In this document: positions 45,901 to 57,560 of the stretch, one piece after another
Layout of the letters: every line of letters starts with the position of its first letter
Numbering within the stretch: position 1 is the first letter of the stretch
Translations under genes and position numbers: made by a program
The notes under the pieces: model-generated
The model's input: only the letters and a program-made list of their open reading frames with translations
Database searches by the model: none
Told to the model about the DNA's origin: nothing
From: Lepus europaeus
Taxonomy: Eukaryota; Chordata; Mammalia; Lagomorpha; Leporidae
NCBI RefSeq assembly: GCF_033115175.1
Contig: NC_084834.1
Coordinates: 37,802,077-37,866,076 of the forward strand
Length of the DNA stretch: 64,000 nucleotides
Reading direction: 5' to 3'

Positions 45901-47581
45901 CTGTCCCGTGGCTGACTCAGGCCACGTGGAAAAGCGCTTGCTTGGAGAGCATTCACTCCTCCCTACTTGGGTCACTAATCATTTGTTCAACAAGTATAAA
46001 TTGGGATATTTTCCTATAGCAGCCCAGTGGCAACATTACAAAGGGACATTTTTCTATGGGAATGCCAGTTAATTATCAGATGCATGAATTCATTGGGGCT
46101 CAATACTTCTTGTGAGAGTGAACGTTGTGTTGTTTTGTTTTTAGTGCTTTTCAGAGCCCTTTGCACATTACCTCTTCATTCTCAAGGCTTGAATAGCCAA
46201 AATCAGCAAGTTGGTTAGGGTAGAGCTGCTGCTAGAATGGAGAGAGAGAGAAAGAGAGAGTCCCTGTCTATCTAGTTTTTAGAAGATGGTGCTGAAATAG
46301 GCCTTTTGCCTAGCATGGTTCTATTTTTTTCAGTGTGTGAAGTTGACATGTGTGTGTGTGCATAAAAAGGCTAATTAACTCCACTTTCCTCGGTGGGGGT
46401 CTCCTTGGCTGCCCTGTTAGTGGGCTCCACAGTGGCCAGAGCTCAGCCATCAGCCTGAATCCATTATGACTTCAACCTCTACATGGTTTTGGTCACCCAT
46501 TCTGGCTCCTTTCCTTTGGATTCCAAAGTGCAAAGGATGATCCAGACGGCCTGCCCAGGCCTGGAAGAGGTTCCCTCAAACATAGCAGACGGCGAGTCGG
46601 GGGGAGAATCACACTCCATGAGGAAAAGGGCTGTAGCCCATGCTTATTGTGCTCCATGCATGAGAATATTTTTATTTCAGGAGCTAAAAGGAGGAAGTGG
46701 GTGGTGTTTGCTCTCGGTTCGAGGAGCACCGAGTATAACCATAATCTTGGTCTCTGTGTGATCTTTCTTGCCGAGCACCCATGAAGGCTGGCTGGGTGGT
46801 GATGCTGAGATGAGTGAATTTCTTTTTCTCATGAGCAAATGTCATTACAAGGCCGAACCTGCTGGGAAAAAAAAAGACACATATGTATACGTGTGCATAC
46901 ATATTTCCATGATGTTCCCCTAATCACTGCTCAGATATTATTTTGTAACACTGGGATCTGCCAGGGAAACTCATATGTTTTGCAGGCCTTGGTTTTTACA
47001 TTTTTGAGCAGTGGCCTTGAGAAAATGTTTTTAAGTGGAGAAGAATAGGTCTGCGTGTAAATCTGCTGTAAATGGGTGTGCACTGGCTGGAGAGCTCTGG
47101 GAACAGGGAAGTTTATGCCTGTGCCCCTGGAGGTGGTCTAGGCCATCCTGAGAAACATCAGGGGGCTGTTTTGTGTTGATTTACTAGGTTGGCTATATAA
47201 GCTCTCTACATGTGTGAATATGCCTTCAACCTCAGCCTAATAGGGTGTTTATACAAGGCGAAGTCGGGGGAGTAGCATGTTGCTTTTATTTTCTCTGTGT
47301 TTCCCAAGTTAGAAGACCAACTTGTATGTTCCCTGCCTTTGAGACATGGAAGAAAGAAGATAATGAAGGGCTTGACTCTTCCTTATGCTTGCCCTGAGTG
47401 CTGTAGAGCCAACGACAGCCACTTGTAGGGGCTTTACTGTAACTATTACAGCCTCTTGGCAAGCAGAGATGGGAGAGACGGAAGAAGGGGTGCGTGGGGA
47501 ACAAGAAGAGAGCTAGAGGGATAGCTGGAAAGAAGAGGGAGAAGGTGGGGGGAAGAAATGATAAGACATTTTTGGATGTTA
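42906..47581. other. SINE-poor 4.7 kb block of intron 1
   Basis: No SINE or L1 recognised. It contains a GC-rich patch at 45690-45740 with two copies of GGCCCCCGGG, a G-run at about 43914-43923, and a GAGAGA run near 46240. No exon has splice context. Density of repeats is clearly lower than on either side. Confidence 0.5.
45698..45737. promoter_or_regulatory. GC-rich patch with two identical GGCCCCCGGG motifs
   Basis: The 10-mer occurs at 45700-45709 and 45721-45730, 21 bp apart start to start, after a CAGCTG E-box at 45691-45696. AP-2-type factors bind GCCNNNGGC-like sites. Function is inferred only. Confidence 0.35.
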
Positions 47582-47850
47582 AGGGGTGGGCCTCTGGCTC
47601 CATGGTTAGGACACCCCTTGGGACACTTGCATCCCACAGGGAGGGAAGTGTCTGGGTTAAGTGCTGGCTTCCTGCTGATGCTGACCCCGGGAGGCATAGG
47701 TGATGGCTCAAGCCCTGGGTCCCTGCCTGGAGTGAGTTCCCGACCCCTGACCGTGTCCTGGCCCAGCTCCAGGGACTGTAGGCATTTCGGGAGTAAGTCA
47801 GCAAATGGAATATCTGTCTGCCTCTGTCTCTCTGCCTTTCAACAAAAAAA
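47582..47850 (+). repeat. CSINE, old, diverged
   Basis: GTGGGCCTCTGGCTCCATGG head; GGCATTTCGGGAGTAAGTCAG and TCTGCCTTTCAAC end. Confidence 0.8.
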
Positions 47851-48602
47851 GAATGAGTGAAAATTCAGACAGATGAAGTGTCTTTGTTTCCATTTAATTA
47901 CATCTGTAAATATTTTTATAGCTATTTTATATTTGAGGATAATATTAAATGTTCTAATGACGAGACATGTTTAAGGGACAAGTGGAGCAACAGCGAGACC
48001 CAATTCACTTACAGTGTCACCAAATAAGTAGGTGGCAAAGCAAAAAGGGAACAGATTTTTGAATGTTCTACCTTAGGTACAGCTTTCCGAGCTAGATGAA
48101 GAAAGGAGAATCTGAAAATCTAACCGTGTTGTTTTATAAATTATTAACAAATATAATCTTCAGGGGTTATGGGGACAGATCAGTTAAAAAAAAAAACTTG
48201 CCTCCTAATGTGATTTGTATTATAATTATTTAATACCTGAAGGACTCTTATAATTGAATTTTAGGGTGTTTCATTTACATTCAAGCTGGCAAGAGATGCA
48301 ATACTATCACTTTGTGGTCCTCTAATTGCTGTCCCAAACATTCACAAAATGCCCTGTGATTCAATTATAAGTATCTTCTAGGGACTGTGCAATTATATAC
48401 TATGTGGTTATCAGTATAAAGCACTGGGGGATACTAAGCCAATCAGATTGCTTCCATGGTAGATGTGCGTAAACTTGTAATTGATAACAGAAGGTTCTTT
48501 GGATACTACCACAAATTTTGTAAGGGTGACCACTGTAGTTTTAGGGTCATGTATATTACATGTAACAGTAGACAGTAACTCCTTTCAATAGGAATCCATT
48601 CT
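47851..48602. other. AT-rich unique-looking intron segment
   Basis: Contains ATAATTATTTAATACC (about 48221-48236) and other TAAT cores. No repeat family or exon recognised; a candidate conserved non-coding element. Confidence 0.45.
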
Positions 48603-48935
48603 TGGGGCTGGCGCTGTGGCTTAGAGGGTAAAGCCACTGCCTGCGGTGCCAGCATCCCATGTGGCTGCCGGGTAGCATCCTAGCTGCTGCACTTCTTATC
48701 CAGTGCTCTGCTAATGCACCTGAGAAAACAGCGAAAGGTGGCTCAAGTGCTTGGGGCCCTGCACCCATGTGGGAGACCTGAAGGGGCCTCCTGGCTGCTT
48801 GCTTGAGATCTGCCCAGCCCTGGCCATTGCAGCCATTTGGAGAGTGAACCAGGGGATGGAAGATTTTCTCTCTCTCTCTCTCTCTCTCTCTGTAACTTTG
48901 CCTTTGAAATAAATAAATAATTTTTTTTTTAAAGA
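48603..48935 (+). repeat. CSINE, older, full length
   Basis: Head TTGGGGCTGGCGCTGTGGC, a (TC)n expansion near 48868-48890, and GAAATAAATAAATAAT tail. Confidence 0.92.
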
Positions 48936-49835
48936 AATCTATCTTTGCTCTCCCCTCATTTAAACATAAATACAGGCATCAATGTAATCTTCAAAATATT
49001 TTTGATAGTGCTGATAGCCAGCACTTTAAATACCCATTGACACGGTAATCAAATAGTGAGCCAACATATGTGTCCAGAATGAATGAAATACGAAGTCTAA
49101 AGATGTGGGCCAGAAACCTCTTGTAGCCTTCAGTGCAAGAAAGTGGGGAAGAGTACAGTTGTGTACATAAAGCTGTGTATTTGTAAAACTGAAATTGAAC
49201 CAAGAACAATACAAGACAATATGCTACATATAGAAAATAATTACTAGATGAGAGCACCTGTAATCTTTGAATTAGAGAACAGAGACCCAGCATTCTCCGA
49301 AATGCTTGTGCACAGTGAGAAGGCTTCAGCCTGCTCCTCCCAGGGTACCACACAGGCATTTACTTGCCGAGTTTGCCTCCTTCCTAGAGCTCTTTAAAGT
49401 GGCCGCCCGCTCAACAGCAATTGCTTCTGAGTAGTGTTCAAACAACCCTGACACGAGTCCCTTGGTATATCATTATCTAGTCTCATATTTAACCTTCTTC
49501 TAATAGCCTCCCCAAAGTCCAGCGTTGTCAGCCAGCGCCAGAGGAAGTTATAAAAGGTGTTTTTCCCCCTCTTGACTGCACAGCTGTGAGAAACATCGCT
49601 ATCCAAAGCCGTCTTTGTTTTTCCCTCTTTGTCCTAGGGGGGAACCAGGTGGTTGTGAAAGTAAAGTGACCTGTTGAGATAGGCCAAGCTTTGTGGCAAG
49701 TGTCAATACATTAATAAGAACTTCTCTTTCTCCAGTTTTTGCTGAGTCTCTTGCTTGATTAACTCTATTCTTACAGGAGAGAAGGGCAGGGGTATATGTG
49801 CATTCATGGACTGTGTGCCTCTCTTCTGCCTTCTT
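48936..49835. other. Intron 1, nothing recognised
   Basis: Unique-looking. The reverse open frame at 48991-49359 is 122 codons but has no recognisable domain. Confidence 0.5.
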
Positions 49836-49850
49836 AAGTGTGCTATTACT

Positions 49851-50195
49851 GGGCTGGCGCCGTGGCTCAACAGGCTAATCCTCCGCCTTGCGGCGCCGGC
49901 ACACTGGGTTCTAGTCCTGGTCGGGGCACCGGATTCTGTCCCGGTTGCCCCTCTTCCAGGCCAGCTCTCTGCTGTGGCCTGGGAGTGCAGTGAAGGATGG
50001 CCCAAGTGCTTGGGCCCTGCACCCCATGGGAGACCAGGATAGGCACCTGGCTCCTGCCTTTGGATCAGCGCGGTGCACCTACCGCAGCGCGCCAGCAGAG
50101 GCGGCCATTGGAGGGTGAACCAAGGAAGACCTTTCTTTCTGTCTCTCTCTCTCTCACTGCCCACTCTGCCTGTCAAAATAAATTAAAAAAAAAAA
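49851..50195 (+). repeat. CSINE, young, long module variant
   Basis: Perfect 15-bp duplications, AAGTGTGCTATTACT, lie at 49836-49850 and 50196-50210. It carries CCGCAGCGCGCCAGCAGAGG before CGGCCATTGG. Confidence 0.95.
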
Positions 50196-50210
50196 AAGTG
50201 TGCTATTACT

Positions 50211-51334
50211 GAAGCATGCATTTCAGTAAGAGGTCAGGTACAAGCTGCAGCATTGTGGACGGGTCTGAGAACAGTGGAAGTGCTTATACTGACAAAGGCC
50301 CCACCCTGCGCCTCCTCAGAGCAAACAAGATCTGCTTGCCTGCTTGCTCCACCTTCTCATGTCCCTAGGAGCAGTGTATGGAAATGATGACAGCGTTGTC
50401 GTCTCATATAGGAATTGCAGCGTGTTCCCAAGTTTACATGGGTGGGGAACACCCAGAAGGTCTCATTCTGAGTGGACACCAGAGGCAGATGACCCCAAAG
50501 ACCCTTCCCCATTCACTGCTTCCCATCTGGGGTCTGGCATTGTGTTGGGGCAACAGGTCGACCTGCTGATGTCCTGGCCCATGGTCAACACCAACTGCCT
50601 GGCAGAGGTGGACGAGGTGGGCACTGGAGGGGAGAGCTAGATTGCAGAAGAAACGGAACGCCTAAGAGGGAGGAACACGAGGAAACCTTTTTGTGTGTTG
50701 ACTTCATTACCTGGAATTGATTTTTGAAGTAGAGAGAAGGAAAGTTTCTCCACCCTCCTTGGAGACCGTTTGTGCAGACCTGTTCTCTCTTTCCTTCCTG
50801 GCTCCTTGCATTTTGAAGCATCTTTGTGATTCTGCACGCATTTCCAAGGTACCTGCTGCCCCTGCAGCAAAGCCTTCCGGGTAGCTGTGGGTGTGTAGAA
50901 GGGAGGCTTGCCCCTTGGGCCTGAGCTCCTCCCTGTCCTCCCTCACTTAGGAGACCGCTGATGTGGGTGCTGCATACATGGGAAGACACCACCAGCCTTT
51001 CATCGCCGTGGAAGGTTCCCCCAGTTTTCTCCTGCCCTCTTCTGTAGTTTCCCCAGGCCAACACACCCAGCCCATAACTTCCTCTGGGTGGCTGGCTAGT
51101 CTGGCTGCATCTCACACGCAGAATTTCTGATGACCAAATACAACAAATGCTCCCACTGTCAGTTCTGTCTCTGACTGTCACCTCCCAGTTGGGGAGGCGG
51201 TTTGGTCTCACATCCATAGAACCTTCCATAGGGAGCCAGGAAATGGGGTAGAGTTCAGGCTCTGCTACAGCAACCTGTGTCACCTTGAACAAGTCAATCT
51301 CTGAGGGCCACAAAGCTCATGGTTGAAAACAGTT
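50211..51334. other. Intron 1, nothing recognised
   Basis: Moderately GC-rich. A reverse open frame of 242 codons (50585-51313) stands out for length but has no recognisable domain or splice context. Confidence 0.45.
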
Positions 51335-51825
51335 TTTGTATTGTTTGATGAATATGCGAGACATACATTTTTATGGGGTACAGTGCAACATTTCAACACA
51401 CGTGTATAGCATAAGCAGATCAAATCAGGCCGTCAGCACTTCCATTTCCTTTCCTTTGAGCTGGGAGCCTACCAGCTCCCCTCTTCCAGGTCTGCATGCA
51501 GGATGTAATATATTCTTGTGAACTATAATGGCTCCACTATGCCGTGAACATTAGAGTTTGTTTCTTCTATTGACTATGTTTTGGTTCCCGTTATCCAGCC
51601 CCCATCTGTTCCTCTCCTCAATGCATCCCAACTTTTAGTAATCACTGTTGTAAGTTCAGATTGGCTTGGAAAACTTTCACATATAAAAGAGAACATGCAG
51701 TATTTATCTTTCTGTGTCTGGTTGATTTCCTTTAACATAATTACCTCTAGTTTATCCATTTGTTTCAAATGTCAGGATTTCATTCTTTTTTATTGCTGAA
51801 TAATATCTCATTGTGTATACACAAA
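51335..51825 (-). mobile_element. Old L1 3' end (reverse orientation)
   Basis: ATGGGGTACAGTGCAACATTTC, AGAGAACATGCAGTATTTATC and AATTACCTCTAGTTTATCC follow reversed L1M 3' order, like the fragment at 16.3-17.0 kb. Confidence 0.8.
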
Positions 51826-51976
51826 AACTCATGGTTTGATTTGATTGATTTGTAAGGATACAGATTTATGACATTGAACTTTTGCATAATCTTGTGTAGC
51901 CATGCTGACACTGCCTTAAATACGCATCTTTCTTTCTGGCCAACGAGAATCCTTCATCACAACAAAAATGAAAGAG

Positions 51977-52302
51977 GACCTGGGGCCTGTGTTGTGGTGC
52001 AGCAGGTTGAACCACCACCTGTGATGCCTGCCAGCATCTCTTATGTCCGCTGATTTGAGTCTTGGCCACTCCTCTTGATCCAGGTACCTACTGACGTACC
52101 TGGGAAAGCAGCAGAAGATAGCCCGACTATCTGGGCCCCTGTACTCTCTGGGAGACCTGGATGGAATTCCAGGCTCCTGGCTTGAGCCTGGCTCAGCCCT
52201 GACCATTGTGGCCATTTGGGGAGTCAATAACAGATGGAAACATCTCTCTGTCTCTCCCTTTCTCTTTGTAACCCTGTCTTTCAAATAAATAAATACATTC
52301 TT
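51977..52302 (+). repeat. CSINE, older
   Basis: GGGGCCTGTGTTGTGGTGCAG head and CAAATAAATAAATACATTC tail. A younger CSINE abuts its end. Confidence 0.9.
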
Positions 52303-52316
52303 AAAATAGCTGTAGT

Positions 52317-52670
52317 GGCCGGCGCCGTGGCTCAACAGGCTAATCCTCCACCTTGCGGCGCCGGCACACCGGGTTCTAGTCCCGGTCGGGGCACCGATCC
52401 TGTCCCGGTTGCCCCTCTTCCAGGCCAGCTCTCTGCTGTGGCCAGGGAGTGCAGTGGAGGATGGCCCAAGTGTTTGGGTCCTGCACCCCATGGGAGACCA
52501 GGATAAGCACCTGGCTCCTGCCATCGGAACAGCGCGGTGCGCCGGCCGCAGCGCGCTACCGCGGCGGCCATTGGAGGGTGAACCAACGGCAAAAGGAAGA
52601 CCTTTCTCTCTGTCTCTCTCTCACTGTCCACTCTGCCTGTCAAAAAAAAAAAAAAAAAAAGAGGAAAAAA
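52317..52670 (+). repeat. CSINE, young, long module variant
   Basis: Perfect 14-bp duplications, AAAATAGCTGTAGT, lie at 52303-52316 and 52671-52684. It carries CCGCAGCGCGCTACCGCGG before CGGCCATTGG. Confidence 0.95.
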
Positions 52671-52684
52671 AAAATAGCTGTAGT

Positions 52685-53780
52685 AAGGAAAAAGGTCTTG
52701 ACTTTCCCTGACGTGACTGGAGGGTTTTGCCCAGCAGATCAGTTTATAAACTTCCTACCTGTGGGCATGTTTGCTCTGCTTGGAAATCAGCTATGTGGAG
52801 TTGGTGCGGTCAGCAGGACAGGAAGGGATGTTCCCTACTTCTGCTGGTTGTCTTGGTGTGGAGCCCCAGCCACCCTCTCCCTCATGGTCTTCCAGCACCT
52901 GCTTCATGACCTGGTGGCTGTCCAGCAGTGCCTGTGGGTGAGTGCCAGCACTGGGTGATGGACACACTTAGAGCAGAGATTAGGCCTCACTCACAGGATG
53001 AGCACCCTAAATGTTTCTTGAATAGATCTGAGCTATGCTACTGACTGTTTCATTACATCCGTATTAATGATGGCCTTGTCCTGAGTTTCAGGGCTAGATT
53101 CTAGAATATGGCTTGGGAGTGAGGCCTGCGAGCTTTTCTTCTAGTGGCCCGGGGCCACTTTTCTTATCTTTCAGGTGGTACTTATCTGTCTGCTACCCAA
53201 GAGCAAGACCTAGGCATACTTTTCTGTAATGTCATTTCTGAATGATTTTTTAACTGAAGCCCTTCCTTCATTAAGGCCAGATAATGCCCCAAGGATTTAA
53301 TCAGGTTTAAAAAATCATTTCAGAAACTACAGTGGATATATGTAGAGGAGCCTCTCAATTTCTTACTGGTGGACTGTCTCAAACAACTTACCACTGTGCT
53401 ACTTTTAGATGAACTTCCTTCAGGAAATGTGTGTTTGCACAGTTGAAATTGTGGGGGCCTGCAGTGGGCTAGTGTATAGGTCTCACTGTGTATGCAAATA
53501 GTGCAGGCATTGTCTGCAAACATACATGTTGTTCCTTCAAATCTAAATATGTTTAGCTTCATAATAGTTTTACCAGCACATTTCTAAGTAAAGAAGAATT
53601 TCATCAACGATAGTGCTTAGATTAGCTCAGTGCAGCCAGATAAAGAACCTTTCAGAAGTACTCTGCTACCTAGTACGTTCTTGTATACGTAGCCATTTTT
53701 TGGTTCTTGGCAGCCTCCTTTTAGTCAAGCATATTTTCTCTCTGTCCTCCCTGTAAGTAGTTTTAAAAATATATTTACTC
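52685..53780. other. Intron 1, nothing recognised
   Basis: Mixed composition; no exon or clear repeat. Confidence 0.5.
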
Positions 53781-54118
53781 GGGGCCGATGCTGTGGCGCA
53801 GCCGGTTAAAGCCCCAGCCTACAGTGCCGGCATCCCACATGGGCACCAGTTCAAGTCCCGGCTGCTGCTCCTCTTCAGGTCCAGTTCTCTGCTGTGGCCT
53901 GGAAAAGCTGTAGAAGATGGCTCAAGTCCTTGGGCCCCTGCACCCACGTGGGAGACCCACAAGAAGCTCCTGGCTCCTCGCTTTGGATCGGCACAGCTCT
54001 GGCCGTTGTGGTCATTTGGGGAGTGAACCAGCAGAATGGAAGACCTCTTTCTCTCTCTCTCCCCCTCTCCTTCTCTCTGTGTAACTCTGACTTTCAAATA
54101 AATAAAATAATTCTTTAA
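53781..54118 (+). repeat. CSINE, older, first of a forward pair
   Basis: Head CGGGGCCGATGCTGTGGCGC and tail CAAATAAATAAAATAATTC, then an (AT)n run (about 54119-54140). Confidence 0.92.
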
Positions 54119-54148
54119 ATATATATATATATATATATATTTTTTACT

Positions 54149-54470
54149 GGGGCCGGTGCTGTGGCCTAGTAGGTTAAGCCTCCACCTGCAGTGCTGGCAT
54201 CCCATATGGGCCCCGGTTCAAGTCCTGGCTGCTGCACTTCCGATCCAGCTCCCTGCTAGTGGCTTGGGAAAGCAGTAGAAGATGGCCCAAGTGCTTGGGC
54301 CCCTGCACCCTCATGGGAGATCTGGAGGAAGCTCCTGACTCTTGGATTCAGATTGGTGTAGCTCTGGCCATTGTGGCCATTTGGGGAGTGAACCAGCAGA
54401 TGGAAGACCCCTCTCTGCCTCTTCCTTCCTACATCTGTAACTCTGCCTCTCAAAATAAATGAATCTTTAA
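54149..54470 (+). repeat. CSINE, older, second of a forward pair
   Basis: Head GGGGCCGGTGCTGTGGCCTAG and tail CAAAATAAATGAATC. It begins 30 bp after the previous copy, across an AT-run. Confidence 0.92.
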
Positions 54471-54494
54471 ATGTATATATTTAAATATATTTAT

Positions 54495-54893
54495 TTATTT
54501 AAAGATTTAAATTTATGCCTCTGAAATAAGTAAGCATATAAATATATATTTCAGAGGCATAAAGACACAGAAAGAGACAGACCACTGGTCAGATAAAGAG
54601 AGAGAGAGAGAGCAAGTGTGAGTAAGCAAGCGATTAAGCTTCCATTCATTGCTTCACTCCCCAAATGTCTGCAACAGTTGTGGCTGGGCTGAGCTGGAGC
54701 CAGCATCCAGGGACTCGGTCTAGGCCTCTCATGTGAGTGGCAGAGACTCGAGTACTTGAGCCACCATCTACTGTCTCCCAGGAAGCCGGAGCCAGTAGTG
54801 GGGCCAGGACTAGAACTGAGGCACTCTGATAATGGATGCGAGTGTCCCAGCAGCGTCTTAACCACTGGTTCAGAGGCCTGCCCCTCTGCATGC
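54495..54893 (-). repeat. CSINE, old subfamily, with inverted repeat in its tail
   Basis: The reversed tail (TTATTTAAAGATTTAAATT) is followed by a perfect hairpin (54512-54563). The body then runs from about 54564 to the head CAGAGGCCTGCCCC. Opposite orientation to the two copies just upstream. Confidence 0.87.
54512..54563. repeat. Perfect 17-bp inverted repeat, 18-nt loop
   Basis: TTTATGCCTCTGAAATA at 54512-54528 is exactly reverse-complementary to 54547-54563. The right arm is in the expected place of the SINE's tail-proximal sequence; the left arm appears to be an inverted copy of it. Confidence 0.95.
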
Positions 54894-55579
54894 TTTTGAC
54901 AAGAACACAGGAAGACAAGAGGAGCCCTCATAATTAATCATATTCAAACTTTTTTTTTTTTTTTTTTTTTGGCTCTTAGTGCCTGTTCTTCTAGAACTCC
55001 AAGGTGAAAAAAAAAAGTCACTCCAATCAAATGAAAGGGCAAGAGAACTGAACTGGGTTGAGTTTGCTCTGTTTCTGGCCTGGGGATCATACAGGTGATT
55101 CTGTTGCAGTGACAATGCTGATAAACTTCTTGTTCCATGTCACAATTTAAAAAGCAAACAAACAAAAAAGTACTTGCTCAGTTTGAAGTTTGCAGTTTGC
55201 AAACAGAAAGACTTTTTCCCCCAGGTAGGCTTTCTTCTTCTTCAGCTGTCACCAACGTGGATTTATTATGAGTCCCTTTCCCACCACTGCAGAGCCACTG
55301 GAATAATAAGGAGCGGTAGGGAGTTTTGTTTCAATCCTCAATGACCAGTTTGAGACTCCTGCTGGGCCATCAGCCTGCAGACTCCTCCCCTTCCTCCTTC
55401 CTTTTCTATTTGTTTCAGCTCCTTGGCAGAAACCGGGGGAGACTCTTAGATAGGAAAAATCTGCCTCCTCTTTTGCCTTTACCTTTTGAAAATTCATATT
55501 GCAGATAAAGTTGGTTATGACTTAATTTGATTAAAAATACTTGAGCTGCTCAAAGAAAGGTTTGTATAAGAATTGTGGG
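54894..55579. other. Intron 1, nothing recognised
   Basis: Includes a T24-type run near 54950-54970. No exon. Confidence 0.5.
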
Positions 55580-55908
55580 TAGGGGCCAGTGCTGTGGCGC
55601 AGTAGATTAATCCTCCACCTGTGGCATCGACACCCCATATGGGTGCTGGTTCTAGTCCTGGCTGCTCCATTTCCTATCCAGCTCTCTGCTATGGCCTAGG
55701 AAAGCAGTAGAAGATGGTCCAAGCGCTTGGGCTCCTGCACCCGCATGGGAGATCCAGAAGATCCTGGCTCTTGCCTTTGGATCGGCTCAGCTCCAGCTAT
55801 TGTGACCATTTGCGGAATGAACCAGTGGATAGAAGACCTTTCTCTCTGTCTCTACCTCTTGCTGTCTGTAACTCTACCTCTCAAATAAATAAATAAAATC
55901 TTTAAAAA
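55580..55908 (+). repeat. CSINE, older, full length
   Basis: Head GGGGCCAGTGCTGTGGCGCAG and tail CAAATAAATAAATAAAATC. Imperfect AATTGTGGGT and AATTATGGGT duplications. Confidence 0.92.
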
Positions 55909-56686
55909 AAATTATGGGTGATTGAGAAACAACTTCTATCTGTGTAGAACTTTGGTTTGGCTTCAAAATGGGATGGCTCATGCTCTAAGCTGCTCTTTAT
56001 AAGCATCACTGTGGCTCCCAGAATCTGCCACAGCCTGGAAAGATGTTTCCGTGATCCTACTGATGGAAAAAGTAACAATGCTAACCACTCGCATTTCCTC
56101 AGTGCCAGACGCTGTTTTAAGTGCTTTCCATGTTGTCATCTCTTAATTTACACAATGACCTTATGAGGTGTTAGAATGGTTGTTTCCATGGAAGGTGAGG
56201 CCGCTGAGTTGTGATGACTTGTCAAGGTTAATGAGTGGTAGACTGAGGATTCAGACCCAAACAGTGTTGCTGCAGAGCCTCTGTGACTAAACGCTGTGGC
56301 TAAGTGCCTCTCCAGGCTGGCCCTAGCGTTTAGGTCTTTGGAAGCTGATTTTTGCCCATGCCGCTGATGTGTGGTTGAAGAGAATCTTGAATGTCCACAC
56401 CTTGATGCTGCTTAATTACCCCCTGACTGGCCCCTTTTACTCTGCCCTGACCTGAAGGACAGGGTAACACTTCTGTGTGGCCTGGGTGTCAGCTCTGTCC
56501 CTGGCCCTACAAGGGGCCCACTAGCTATGCTTGTTGTGAAAATGAGCTGTCTGCCACCATCATTTGCTCCTCTCCCACATTGCCAAGGTCAAACTCTTCC
56601 TTGGGCTTTGAGTATTCATTGGAGGACCAGCGCCTTTGGAGGCATGGGCAGGGAGAACCTGTATGTGTGCGCCCTATCTTGGCAAC
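55909..56686. other. Intron 1, nothing recognised
   Basis: A stretch at about 56075-56290 (TCTCTTAATTTACACAATGAC and following) may be a diverged MIR. No exon. Confidence 0.45.
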
Positions 56687-56701
56687 ACACAGAGGATTTT
56701 C

Positions 56702-57057
56702 TTTTTTTTTTTTTCTTTTTTTTTTTTGACAGGCAGAGCAGACAGTAAGAGAGAGAGGCAGAGAGAAAGGTCTTCCTTTTGCCGCTGGTTCACCCTCCAA
56801 TGGCCGCCGCGGCCGGCGCATTGTGGCCGGCGCATCTCGCTGATCCAGAGCCAGGAGCCAGGTGCTTATCCTGGTCTCCCATGCGGGTGCAGGTCCCAAG
56901 CACTTGGGCCAGCCTCTACTGCACTCCCGGGCCATAGCAGAGAGCTGGCCTGGAAGAGGGGCAACCGGGACAGAATCCATCACCCTGACCGGGACTAGAA
57001 CCCGGTGTGCCGGTGCCGCGGGCAGAGGATTAGCCTATTGAGCCGAGGCACTGGCCT
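56702..57057 (-). repeat. CSINE, young, with duplicated GGCCGGCGCAT module
   Basis: Duplications ACACAGAGGATTTTC and ACACAGAAGATTTTC (56687-56701 and 57058-57072) flank it. GGCCGGCGCATTGTGGCCGGCGCAT is a tandem of the GC module, given here as two units starting at 56811 and 56825. Confidence 0.94.
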
Positions 57058-57139
57058 ACACAGAAGATTTTCAAGAGTGCCAGGTCCTTGATGTCAGGAG
57101 AAGCTTCTGCTAGGAACCAACCAGTGTTCAGATTTTGAG

Positions 57140-57245
57140 ACTCCTTAAAGACAGGGATTCTCTGTCTTTTGTTCCTTGCTTTGTTGGGTCTAGATTATTG
57201 CTTTGGGTATAGTAGGTGCTCAGTACATGTCTGTGGACTTAATTT
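57140..57245 (+). repeat. L2/MIR-type 3' end
   Basis: GACAGGGATTCTCTGTCTTTTG and TATAGTAGGTGCTCAGTACA are typical of the L2 or MIR 3' end. Short and diverged. Confidence 0.6.
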
Positions 57246-57249
57246 AATT

Positions 57250-57560
57250 AAAAAATTCATATTTATTTATTTAAAAGGCCAAGAGGGAGACAGAGACAGA
57301 CAGAGAAAGATCTCCTATGCACTGGCTCACTCCCCAGATGTCTGCAACAGCTGAGGCTGGGTCAGGCTGAAGCAAGGAGTCTGGAACTCAATCTAGTTCT
57401 CTCACATGGGTGGCAGGGAGCCAAGTACTTGAGCCATCACCTGCTGTCTTCCAGGGTGTGCATTAGCAGGAAGCTGAAGTTGGAAGTGGAGCTGGAACTC
57501 AAACCCAGACACTCTGATATGGATGAAGGTGTCCCAAGTGGTGTCCTCCGTACTGTACCA
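57250..57560 (-). repeat. CSINE, old diverged subfamily
   Basis: CATATTTATTTATTTAAAAGG leads in; CAGGGTGTGCATTAGCAGG and GGAACTCAAACCCAGACAC follow. Confidence 0.85.

Noticed and set aside
51916-52524. 202-codon frame on the minus strand
   Set aside because: Formed by antisense reading of two adjacent CSINEs.
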